Shown here one piece after another: positions 56,864 to 64,000 of a DNA stretch of 64,000 nt. Numbering within the stretch: the stretch's first letter is position 1; every line of letters starts with the position of its first letter. The notes below the pieces were generated by a model. That model did not search any database. It was not told the origin of the DNA and worked only from the letters and a program-made list of their open reading frames with translations. Position numbers and translations under genes: made by a program. The stretch is from Herbaspirillum huttiense (GTDB lineage: Bacteria; Pseudomonadota; Gammaproteobacteria; Burkholderiales; Burkholderiaceae_D): positions 3,162,001 through 3,226,000 of the forward strand of contig NZ_CP037993.1 in the NCBI RefSeq assembly GCF_004367745.1. Reading direction: 5' to 3'.

Positions 56864-57682
56864 CTATTTAACTTCAAGCCCCCTGCCCTGCAACAGCTGC
56901 CCGATCATGGCGTGCGTGGCTTGGGCCGCCTCCACCGGTGACTCCATCGGGAACAGGTGCCCTCCGGCGATCTGCAGGAAATTCGGTCCGACCAGCCGGC
57001 GCGTGGCGTCCAGTCCGGCCAGGCGGCACTCGACCGAATCGACGCCGCCCACGAAGCCCACCGGTACGGGATAGGTCTGGCGCGCCAGACGTCCGAGGTG
57101 ATGCGGAATGGTGCGGTAGACCGCCGTTTCGGTCTCGCGCGAAAAGCGCAGCCTGACGCCACCGCCCGGCTGGGGCACCAGCCCATGCTGCACGTAGTCG
57201 CGCAGCACCTGCTGCGGCCAGGCAGCAAACAGGGACTTGGCCGCGTAATGCTGATAAGCCGCTTCCATGTCGGGCCAGTTGTCGCGGCGGCGCGCCGAGG
57301 CCACCGAGGGCGAATGGCGGCTCTCGTATTTGAGGATCTTAGCCAGACGCAGCAGGTGCGCACGCCAGCCAGCCACGATGGGCGAATCCAGCAGCACCAC
57401 GCAGCGCACCAGCGCAGGCCGCTTGCGCGCAGCCATCAGCGCCAGGATACCGCCCATGGAATGACCAACCAGGATCACCGGTTCGGTATAGCTGCGTTCC
57501 AGCTCCTCGCGCAGCTCGCGGGCCAGGGTACGCCAGCCGTCATCGACCGGGAAGCGCGGATTGTGGGCGTGGATCGGCAAGGCACGCACATCGTAATGGG
57601 CGCGCAACTGCTCGAAGAACATGCCGTAAGTCCCCGCCGGATAGCTGTTGGCGTGGGCGAAATGAAGAATAGGATGGCTCAT
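56864..57682 (-). CDS. Alpha/beta hydrolase
   Basis: A 272-residue alpha/beta hydrolase starting MSHPILHFAHANSYPAGTYG, the usual opening of a family of small esterase-like proteins. The nucleophile elbow is LVGHSMGGILAL and a late IAGGHLFPMESP probably holds the catalytic His. Substrate unknown. The start at 57682 was preferred over upstream in-frame ATG codons because it matches the family N-terminus. The 179 bases to pyrG hold no other gene. Confidence 0.85.
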   Translation of the reverse strand: MSHPILHFAHANSYPAGTYGMFFEQLRAHYDVRALPIHAHNPRFPVDDGWRTLARELREELERSYTEPVILVGHSMGGILALMAARKRPALVRCVVLLDSPIVAGWRAHLLRLAKILKYESRHSPSVASARRRDNWPDMEAAYQHYAAKSLFAAWPQQVLRDYVQHGLVPQPGGGVRLRFSRETETAVYRTIPHHLGRLARQTYPVPVGFVGGVDSVECRLAGLDATRRLVGPNFLQIAGGHLFPMESPVEAAQATHAMIGQLLQGRGLEVK

Positions 57683-57796
57683 GGAAAGGCACAGACTGGG
57701 CAATGGCCGCAGCATAGCAAAACCGCCCATGCCGCGAGCGTGCTATTTTCCCGCATCGCGAAATGCAGCTGCGGGCAGCCGGACCGCCCGCTGGCA

Positions 57797-60286
57797 TCAC
57801 TGCTCGTACCAGTAACGCGCGTGTTGCTTTCGGTATTGCTCCACCTGCAACTGGTCGCCCAAGGTCATGGTCAGCGCGCCGGTTTCGTCAGTGCGCAGGC
57901 GGCGAATGCCGAATCGGCCATAACGTTCATAGACTTCCGGCTTGGGATGATTGAAACGGTTGCGATAGCCGACCTGGAACACCGCCAGTTCCGGCCGCAC
58001 CGCGCGCAGGAAAGGTTCGGTGGACGAAGTACCACTGCCATGATGCGGAGCCAGCAGCACCGTGGAGGGCAAGCGGTCGGCCAGCGGCCCGCTCACCAGC
58101 TCATCTTCCTGCACCGCCTCGATATCTCCGGCCAGCAGGACCGATTGCCGTCCGATCTGCACCTTCAGCACGCAACTGCGGGCATTCGGCCGCCATTTGT
58201 CGCTGTCATAGCTGGCTGCATCCGGATGCAGCAAGGTAAAGCCGATGCCATCCCAGTTCCAGGATTGTCCGGCCTGGCAGCGCGTGTGCTCGGGGGCGGC
58301 GCGCAGGATCGGGCTGTCCGGCGACAGCGAAGAATAGACACTGTCAACCGGCAAATGCCTGAAGAGCGATACCGCCCCGCCGGAATGATCGTTGTCATTG
58401 TGTGAAATCACCACGCGATCCAGATGGTCGATCCCGCGCGCACGCAGGTAGGGCAGGATCACTCGCGTGGCCCCGTCCGATTCGGCGGTGTAATACGGAC
58501 CGGTGTCGTAGAGCAGCCGATGACCCGGGGTTTCCACCAGCACCGCCATCCCCTGCCCGACGTCGAAGGCAGTCACGCGCATGCTTCCTTCAGCCGGCGC
58601 TACCGGGGCATTGAGCAGCAAAGGCAACCAGCCGAACAGGCCCAGCCAGCGCACCGGCCAGCCGCGCGGTGCCAGCACCAGCAGGGTTCCGCCCAGGGCC
58701 AGGGCAAACATCCAGGTGCTGGGCAGCGGCGTTTGCCACACGGCCCAGGGCATGGCATTGAGCCCCTGCAGGAATTCGGCCAGCCAGACCAGCAGCTGAT
58801 GCGGCACCTGCAGCACGAATTGCGCGAGCACAGCCGGCAGGATGCTGCCCAGCAGCGCCAGCGGCGTGATCACCAGCGAGACCAGCGGAATGGCCACCGC
58901 ATTGGCAATCGGGCTGACCAGCGAATATTGTCCGAACAAAAGCACCGTCAGCGGCACCAGTCCCAGCGTGACGACGTATTGGGCATAACCGGCTTGCTTG
59001 ATCCGCTGCAGCAGCGCCGACCACCAGTGCTTGTGCGAAGCGGCAGCGGCCATGGCCTGCGGCGGCTGCATGCGCCCGACCGAGCCATACAGCAACAAGG
59101 CCACCGCACCGAAGGAAAGCCAGAAGCCCGGCCACAGCACCGCCCAGGGATCCAGCAGCAAGACCAGCGCCAGGGCCAGGCACTGCACCACCGAGACGCG
59201 CACGATGCGGCCGCGCCAGAAAGCGATCCCGACCACGATCAGCATGTACAGCGTGCGCTGGGCCGGCACCCCGAACCCGGCCAGCAACACGTAGATGAAT
59301 GCCGCTCCCATCCCGACGATCACCGCCACCTTCTGGGCCGGCAGCCGCAGCGGCAATTGCGCCCCCGTGAAGAAGGAGCGCCGCCACAGCCAGCTTGCCA
59401 GACCGCCGCACAGGGCTGCCAGCATGGTGATATGCAGGCCGGAGATGGCCATCAGATGGCCGATGCCGGTGCGATTGAACACGGTCCAGTCCGCTTGGTT
59501 GATGCCGCGCTGGTCGCCCATGACCAGGGCTGCGATCACGCCGGCATAGGGGGCGCCGGGGAGCGCCGAGTAGATGCGGTCGCGCAGCCAGCCGCGGGCG
59601 CTGTCGATCATATGGGAAGGCGTCCAAACGAAGTCGTCGACACGGCGATTGAGCGCCGTCAACGCAGCACCCGAGGCCGCCGGACGGCCCACCACGTAGC
59701 CGGTGGCTCGCACATCGTCCTGCAGCAGCCACAGCTCGTAGTCGAAGCCATCCGGATTGGCATTGCCGTGCGGACGTTTGAGCCGCACCTGCAAGCGCCA
59801 GCGCTCACCCGGCCGCAGGTCAGGTACGGCCATTCGGGGCGGCGCGGCCTGCTCGCCATCCTCGGAGGGCTGCTGGTAGCGCTGGTTGCCGTACCAGGAC
59901 AGCGCCAGCCGGGGCGGCACCGGCGGCTTCACGCCCCCCTGCACCACCACCTGCTCCACATCGAAACGGAAGCGCACGCCCTGCTCGGTATGCGCAGGCA
60001 AATCCGCGACGGTACCGATGACGGTGATATCACGTCCCTCCCAGGCTTTGGGGAGCTCCTGATCGAGGTAATACAGGGCAAAGGAAGCCGCCCACAGGAA
60101 GCCCAGCCAGGCACCACAGGTCAGCAACAGGGGCACCCGCAGCCAGGGCTGCCAGAACTTCCAGGCCGTCAAACCCAGCAAAAGCGCCAGCACCAGCCCG
60201 ACCGCAACCCATTCGGTGCCCGGCAACTGGCCCTGCACCTGCAGCAATCCCACGCCGATGGCAAACCCGATGATCAGCGCGCGCAT
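57797..60286 (-). CDS. comEC: ComEC/Rec2 DNA uptake channel
   Basis: An 829-residue membrane protein with an N-terminal periplasmic domain, a multi-helix competence channel (GVIAALVMGDQRGINQADWTVFNRTGIGHLMAISGLHITMLAAL is the hallmark) and a C-terminal metallo-beta-lactamase-like domain (VISHNDNDHSGGAVSLF, APHHGSGTSS). It moves single-stranded DNA into the cytoplasm during natural transformation. The start overlaps the tatD stop as TGATG. Confidence 0.95.
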   Translation of the reverse strand: MRALIIGFAIGVGLLQVQGQLPGTEWVAVGLVLALLLGLTAWKFWQPWLRVPLLLTCGAWLGFLWAASFALYYLDQELPKAWEGRDITVIGTVADLPAHTEQGVRFRFDVEQVVVQGGVKPPVPPRLALSWYGNQRYQQPSEDGEQAAPPRMAVPDLRPGERWRLQVRLKRPHGNANPDGFDYELWLLQDDVRATGYVVGRPAASGAALTALNRRVDDFVWTPSHMIDSARGWLRDRIYSALPGAPYAGVIAALVMGDQRGINQADWTVFNRTGIGHLMAISGLHITMLAALCGGLASWLWRRSFFTGAQLPLRLPAQKVAVIVGMGAAFIYVLLAGFGVPAQRTLYMLIVVGIAFWRGRIVRVSVVQCLALALVLLLDPWAVLWPGFWLSFGAVALLLYGSVGRMQPPQAMAAAASHKHWWSALLQRIKQAGYAQYVVTLGLVPLTVLLFGQYSLVSPIANAVAIPLVSLVITPLALLGSILPAVLAQFVLQVPHQLLVWLAEFLQGLNAMPWAVWQTPLPSTWMFALALGGTLLVLAPRGWPVRWLGLFGWLPLLLNAPVAPAEGSMRVTAFDVGQGMAVLVETPGHRLLYDTGPYYTAESDGATRVILPYLRARGIDHLDRVVISHNDNDHSGGAVSLFRHLPVDSVYSSLSPDSPILRAAPEHTRCQAGQSWNWDGIGFTLLHPDAASYDSDKWRPNARSCVLKVQIGRQSVLLAGDIEAVQEDELVSGPLADRLPSTVLLAPHHGSGTSSTEPFLRAVRPELAVFQVGYRNRFNHPKPEVYERYGRFGIRRLRTDETGALTMTLGDQLQVEQYRKQHARYWYEQ

Positions 60287-61092
60287 CAGAGTGGCAATCC
60301 TGCATGCGCCAGGCGCGGCAACGCGGCCCGGGCATTGGCGGTGGTGGCGGCGGCGATCTCCTGCAGCGGCAGCTGGCGCAGCTCGGCCAGGACTTCACCG
60401 ATGCGCGGGATCTGGTCCGGGGTGTTGATGCCGGGATGCCGCCAGGCCGGTGAAATATCCGGCGCGTCGGTTTCCAGCACGATCGAGGACAAGGGCAATT
60501 CGGTCGCCAGCCGGCGGATCTGCAGCGAACGCGGGAAAGTCATGGCGCCGCCAAATCCCAGGTGCAGCCCCAGCTCAACGAAGGTCCGGGCCTGCTGGTC
60601 GCTGCCATTGAAGGCATGCGCGATGCCACCCGGCACGCGGATGCGGCGCAGGTATTTGAGGATGATGTCCTGCGAACGCCGCACATGCAGCAGCACCGGC
60701 AGGTCGAAGTCGCGTGCCAGCTTGAGCTGCTCGGCAAAGAAGAATTCCTGCTTCTCGCGCAGCGGCGCTTCTTTCAGGGCCGGCACGAAGAAATCCAGCC
60801 CGATCTCACCGATCCCCACGAACAACGGATCGTCCAGCGCCTCGCCGATGGCCGTACGCAAGATCTCCAGATCGGATTCCTTGGCAGTGGGGACATAAAG
60901 CGGATGAATGCCCAGCGCATAGACGGCATTGCCGACTTCGCGCGCAAGCCGTCCGACTTCCTTGAAGTTCACTTTGGCGATGGCGGGAATGACGATGGCG
61001 CGCACGCCGGCCTGCGCAGCCTCGGCGGCCACGGCAGCGGAACGTTCGCCGAATTCCCCGGCGTCGAGATGGCAGTGCGTATCGACCCACAT
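60286..61092 (-). CDS. tatD: TatD-family deoxyribonuclease
   Basis: A 268-residue metal-dependent DNase with the TIM-barrel pattern MWVDTHCHLD (1-10), GIHPLY, EIGLDFF, HVRRSQ, AFNG and LETDAPD. The start at MWVDTHCH is fixed by homology. It is coupled to comEC by a one-base overlap, so both could act on incoming or degraded DNA. Confidence 0.93.
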   Translation of the reverse strand: MWVDTHCHLDAGEFGERSAAVAAEAAQAGVRAIVIPAIAKVNFKEVGRLAREVGNAVYALGIHPLYVPTAKESDLEILRTAIGEALDDPLFVGIGEIGLDFFVPALKEAPLREKQEFFFAEQLKLARDFDLPVLLHVRRSQDIILKYLRRIRVPGGIAHAFNGSDQQARTFVELGLHLGFGGAMTFPRSLQIRRLATELPLSSIVLETDAPDISPAWRHPGINTPDQIPRIGEVLAELRQLPLQEIAAATTANARAALPRLAHAGLPL

Positions 61093-61407
61093 GTGCTGGC
61101 TTGGCGAAAATCGGAAGACCGGCCTCAGGGCAGCGGTTCCGGATAACGACACCCGCCGCAGGGGCCGCGATCGCATGATTCAGCCAGGCTGCTGATGCGG
61201 CTCGCTTCCCCCGAAGCGTCTTGTTGTTTGAACAGCATAGCCGGTTTGAACCGGCTTCAACCCGCGCAGTTTACCGTCTAACGCCCTCTTGCAGTAATTA
61301 ACAATGGTAAAGAAATACCAGATCCTTCACGCGCGGACATGAAAAAAGGACGCGATCGCTCGCGTCCTTCATCTAGCACGCTACCCGGGCGCACCGATCA
61401 GGCTTGA
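61093..61407. other. Intergenic region between argE and tatD
   Basis: About 315 bases holding the argE terminator near its argE end and otherwise no gene. The tatD-comEC promoter should lie near 61100-61330; no convincing element could be called. Confidence 0.5.
61342..61369 (-). terminator. Rho-independent terminator of argE
   Basis: Stem AAGGACGCGA/TCGCGTCCTT with a TCGC loop (61346-61355 and 61360-61369), followed on the minus strand by TTTTTTC. It lies 38 bases after the argE stop. Confidence 0.88.
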
Positions 61408-62580
61408 TCAGGCCGGCTGCAGCGACTTGCCCAGCTTGCGCAGGAACTGCTCGCAGCGTTCCATCTGCGACAGTGTCACGAACTCGTTGGGCTTGTGGGC
61501 ATTGCCGATGTCGCCAGGACCGCAGACGATGGTCGGGATGCCGATCTGCTGGAACAGGCCTGCTTCGGTGCCATAGGCCACCTTGCGGGTTTCGCGATCC
61601 CCCGTCAGTGCGCGCACCAGCTCGGTGATGGCCGCCTGCTCGACCGCTTCCAGCGCCGGGCTGCCGGCGAAGTTGTCGATCTCCACGCGGGCTTCCGGGA
61701 ATTCGCTGCGCATCTTGGGCAGCAGCACCTCGGCGATGTACTTGTCGATCTGCGCCTGGATGTCGGCCACGCTCATGCCGGGCAGGTTGCGGAATTCGTA
61801 AGTAAATTCACACAGCTCGGGAATGGTGTTGACCGCGATGCCGCCACGGATCTGATTGGTGGTCATGGTGCTGAAGGGCACATCGAAGAATTGGTCATAC
61901 GGGCCATTGGCCTTGTAGCCATCGGCGAAATCGCGGATGGCACAGATCAGGCGTGCGGCGTGCTCGATGGCGTTGCAGCCCTGCGGGGTCAGCGACGAGT
62001 GCGCGGACTTGCCGTGCACCTTGCAGGCAAACACGTTGATGCCCTTGTGCGCCACCACCACGTTCATGCTGGTGGGCTCACCCACCACGCAGCCATCGAC
62101 CTTGATGCCGCGCTTGACGATTTCTTCCAGCATCACGGGCGCGCCAATGCAGCCGATTTCTTCATCATAGGAAAACGCCAGGTGAATCGGCTTTACACGC
62201 GGCATGGCCAGGAATTCCGGCACCAGCGCCAGCGAGGTCGCGATGAAACCCTTCATGTCGCAAGTGCCGCGGCCGAACAGGCTGCCATCCTTCTCGGTCA
62301 GCTTGAAGGGATCGGTATCCCATTTCTGGCCATCCACCGGCACCACGTCGGTATGGCCGGAGAGCACGATGCCGCCTTCAGTGCTGCCGGCATTGGCGCC
62401 GGCGGTAGCGGGCAAGGTGGCGAACAGGTTGGCCTTGGTCTGCTCCTTGTTGTGCGCCAGCCAGGAGGAGATGCCTTGCTTTTCCAGGCTGTCACGCACG
62501 GTGGTGATCAGTTCCAGGTTGGAGTTGCGGCTGGTGGTATCGAAGGCGACCAGGGTCTCTAGCCATTGGCGGGTGTTCAT
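61408..62580 (-). CDS. argE: Acetylornithine deacetylase
   Basis: A 390-residue M20 metallopeptidase-family deacetylase that removes acetyl from N-acetylornithine. Metal site residues are visible in LSGHTDVVPVDG (His and Asp), GRGTCDMKGF and DEEIGCIGA, and the C-terminus has CGPGDIGNAHKPNEFV. Stands alone between tatD and lolD, over 100 bases from each. Confidence 0.93.
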   Translation of the reverse strand: MNTRQWLETLVAFDTTSRNSNLELITTVRDSLEKQGISSWLAHNKEQTKANLFATLPATAGANAGSTEGGIVLSGHTDVVPVDGQKWDTDPFKLTEKDGSLFGRGTCDMKGFIATSLALVPEFLAMPRVKPIHLAFSYDEEIGCIGAPVMLEEIVKRGIKVDGCVVGEPTSMNVVVAHKGINVFACKVHGKSAHSSLTPQGCNAIEHAARLICAIRDFADGYKANGPYDQFFDVPFSTMTTNQIRGGIAVNTIPELCEFTYEFRNLPGMSVADIQAQIDKYIAEVLLPKMRSEFPEARVEIDNFAGSPALEAVEQAAITELVRALTGDRETRKVAYGTEAGLFQQIGIPTIVCGPGDIGNAHKPNEFVTLSQMERCEQFLRKLGKSLQPA

Positions 62581-62686
62581 TGTCTTGCTCCAGTTTCCGT
62601 CTGTACAGGTATTCGTGTCTTCAAAAGCACACCGCCGTCTTGTATCAAGACGGCGGCGTCAAAGGCGATAGCTTACCCGGAATGCA

Positions 62687-63403
62687 TCAAGGCTGCTGAC
62701 CGGCCACTTTCAGGCCCTGGTCGGACAAGCGCAATACGCGCGCGCAGCGGCCTGCCAGTTCGATGTCGTGGGTCACGATCACGAAGGCCGTGCCCAGCGT
62801 GCGCGAGAGTTCGATCATCAGTTCGAAGGTGCGATCGGCCGTGCTGCGGTCGAGATTGCCGGTCGGCTCATCGGCCAGCACGCAGGCCGGACGCGTCACC
62901 AGCGCGCGCGCCAGGGCCACCCGCTGGCGCTCGCCCCCGGAAAGCTCGCCCGGCACGTGCGTCACGCGCTGCGCCAGGCCGACCTTCTCCAGCATCTCGC
63001 GCGCCTGCTCCTGCGCTTCGGCCCGTTTGACGCGGCGAATCATCAGCGGCATGGCCACGTTGTCCAGCGCCGAGAATTCCGGCAGCAGATGGTGGAACTG
63101 GTAGACAAAGCCCAGCGACTGGTTGCGCAGCGTGCCGCGCTCGCTCTCGCCCAGGCTGGCGAAATCCTTGCCCAACAGGCTGACGGTGCCGGTGCTGGGC
63201 GTATCGAGCCCGCCCAGCAGGTGCAGCAAAGTCGACTTGCCGGAGCCCGAGGCACCGACGATGGCGACTTGTTCACCATGGTAGACGTCGATATCGACAT
63301 TGCCCAATACCCTCACCGAATACTTGCCCTGGGTGAAAGTCTTGCCCAGGCCGCGCGACGACAGCACGGCCTGGCGATTCTTGATCGGATCGTTGTTATT
63401 CAT
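62687..63403 (-). CDS. lolD: Lipoprotein-releasing ABC ATPase LolD
   Basis: A 238-residue ABC ATPase with Walker [10 protein letters not shown], signature [15 protein letters not shown] and Walker [12 protein letters not shown]. It powers release of outer membrane lipoproteins from the inner membrane by LolC/E. The ATG at 63403 overlaps the permease stop by eight bases. Confidence 0.95.
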   Translation of the reverse strand: MNNNDPIKNRQAVLSSRGLGKTFTQGKYSVRVLGNVDIDVYHGEQVAIVGASGSGKSTLLHLLGGLDTPSTGTVSLLGKDFASLGESERGTLRNQSLGFVYQFHHLLPEFSALDNVAMPLMIRRVKRAEAQEQAREMLEKVGLAQRVTHVPGELSGGERQRVALARALVTRPACVLADEPTGNLDRSTADRTFELMIELSRTLGTAFVIVTHDIELAGRCARVLRLSDQGLKVAGQQP

Positions 63404-64000
63404 AGCGCAGCGCCTCCGCCGGTTTGACACGGGCCGCTGCCCAGCTCGGATACAGGGTAGCCAGGAAGGCCAGCACCACGGCCAGACCGCCGATGGTATA
63501 GACGTCCGACCAGATCAGTTCGGATGGCAATTCAGAAATCACGTAAATGCTCTTGGGCAGGAACTGCACGTGGAATGCCCGCTCGATGGCCGGCACCAGC
63601 ACGTCGATATTGAGTGCCACCACCACTCCCAGGCCGACGCCGATGGCCGTACCGACCAGGCCGACCAGGGCCCCCTGAATCACAAAAATCTTCATGATGG
63701 AGGCGGGAGAGGCCCCCAGCGTGCGCAGGATGGCGATGTCAGCCTGCTTGTCGGTGACCGTCATCACCAGCGTGGACACCAGATTGAAGGCCGCCACGGC
63801 GATGATCAACGCGAGGATGATGAACATCATGCGCTTTTCAGTCTTGACGGCCGCGAACCAGTTGCTGTTCTGCTGCGACCAGTCGCGCAGGTAGAGGTCG
63901 CCGCTCAGGGTGCGCGCCAGCTGCTGCGTCACTTCCGGGGCCTGCAGCATGTCGCGGATGCGCAGGCGCACGCCAGTGGGGGCATCCATGCGGAACAGGG
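63396..64000 (-). CDS. Lipoprotein-releasing permease LolC/LolE, 3' end
   Basis: The C-terminal 200 residues of a LolC/E-type permease; the rest lies beyond the window. Three membrane helices and the FtsX-like block [46 protein letters not shown] are visible, and the end reads [18 protein letters not shown]. Which of LolC or LolE cannot be told from the fragment. Confidence 0.92.
   Translation of the reverse strand, partial: LFRMDAPTGVRLRIRDMLQAPEVTQQLARTLSGDLYLRDWSQQNSNWFAAVKTEKRMMFIILALIIAVAAFNLVSTLVMTVTDKQADIAILRTLGASPASIMKIFVIQGALVGLVGTAIGVGLGVVVALNIDVLVPAIERAFHVQFLPKSIYVISELPSELIWSDVYTIGGLAVVLAFLATLYPSWAAARVKPAEALRYE

Overview
The window looks like chromosome from a betaproteobacterium of the Oxalobacteraceae, most likely Herbaspirillum or a close relative. 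It is GC-rich with dense genes and frequent ATGA/TGATG stop-start overlaps. It carries the betaproteobacterial housekeeping block pyrG-kdsA-eno-ftsB and several families common in Burkholderiales. This assignment is an inference from protein resemblance; no 16S or marker gene search was possible.

Layout. 1-9.2 kb (minus): a continuous malonate operon in the order TRAP binding protein, small and large permease, mdcA, mdcC, mdcD, mdcE, mdcG, mdcB, mdcH, with a divergent GntR/FCD regulator (9339) and an operator between them. 10-12.6 kb: an RNA pseudouridine synthase coupled to a hipBA-type kinase/repressor pair behind an unusually large palindrome. 12.7-14.3 kb: two 62-residue proteins that share a C-terminal motif, each behind a candidate flagellar (FliA) promoter, flanking a HigBA-like toxin-antitoxin pair. 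14.3-16.2 kb: a secreted-repeat protein, ECF sigma and anti-sigma operon with a candidate autoregulated promoter. 16.2-20.9 kb: a cupredoxin, GGDEF/EAL, DUF3034 and truncated haemoglobin operon. 21.1-26.5 kb: TetR regulator and a tripartite EmrAB/NodT efflux system. 26.5-29.5 kb: LysR regulator, aldo/keto reductase and a sugar 1-dehydrogenase. 30.5-32.5 kb: glutathione-dependent formaldehyde detoxification (adhC-fghA). 33.1-40.4 kb: a large c-di-GMP hybrid enzyme, an MFS exporter, a second aldo/keto reductase, a BASS-type transporter and a PhnA/YjdM protein. 40.6-43.9 kb: the ferrous iron importer ftrABCD with a Fur box. 44.2-49.7 kb: a chemoreceptor, a patatin-like protein without recognisable catalytic residues, a receiver domain with Glu at the phosphorylation site, tRNA-Arg and a NarX/NarL-type two-component pair. 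50.0-52.3 kb: a diguanylate cyclase and PnuC. 52.3-61.1 kb: ftsB, eno, kdsA, pyrG, an alpha/beta hydrolase, comEC and tatD. 61.4-64.0 kb: argE, lolD and the 3' end of lolC/E.

How they work together. Malonate is probably imported by the TRAP system and decarboxylated by the Mdc complex, whose acyl-carrier subunit gets its prosthetic group from MdcB and MdcG. AdhC and FghA convert S-hydroxymethylglutathione to formate. FtrA-D import ferrous iron under Fur. At least three c-di-GMP enzymes, a chemoreceptor, two putative flagellar-regulon small proteins and two-component parts indicate a motile organism that switches lifestyle. The least described material is at 12.5-14.3 kb (large palindrome and paired small proteins), 16.2-20.9 kb (copper/haem/c-di-GMP operon) and 45.9-47.9 kb (degenerate patatin and Glu-receiver).
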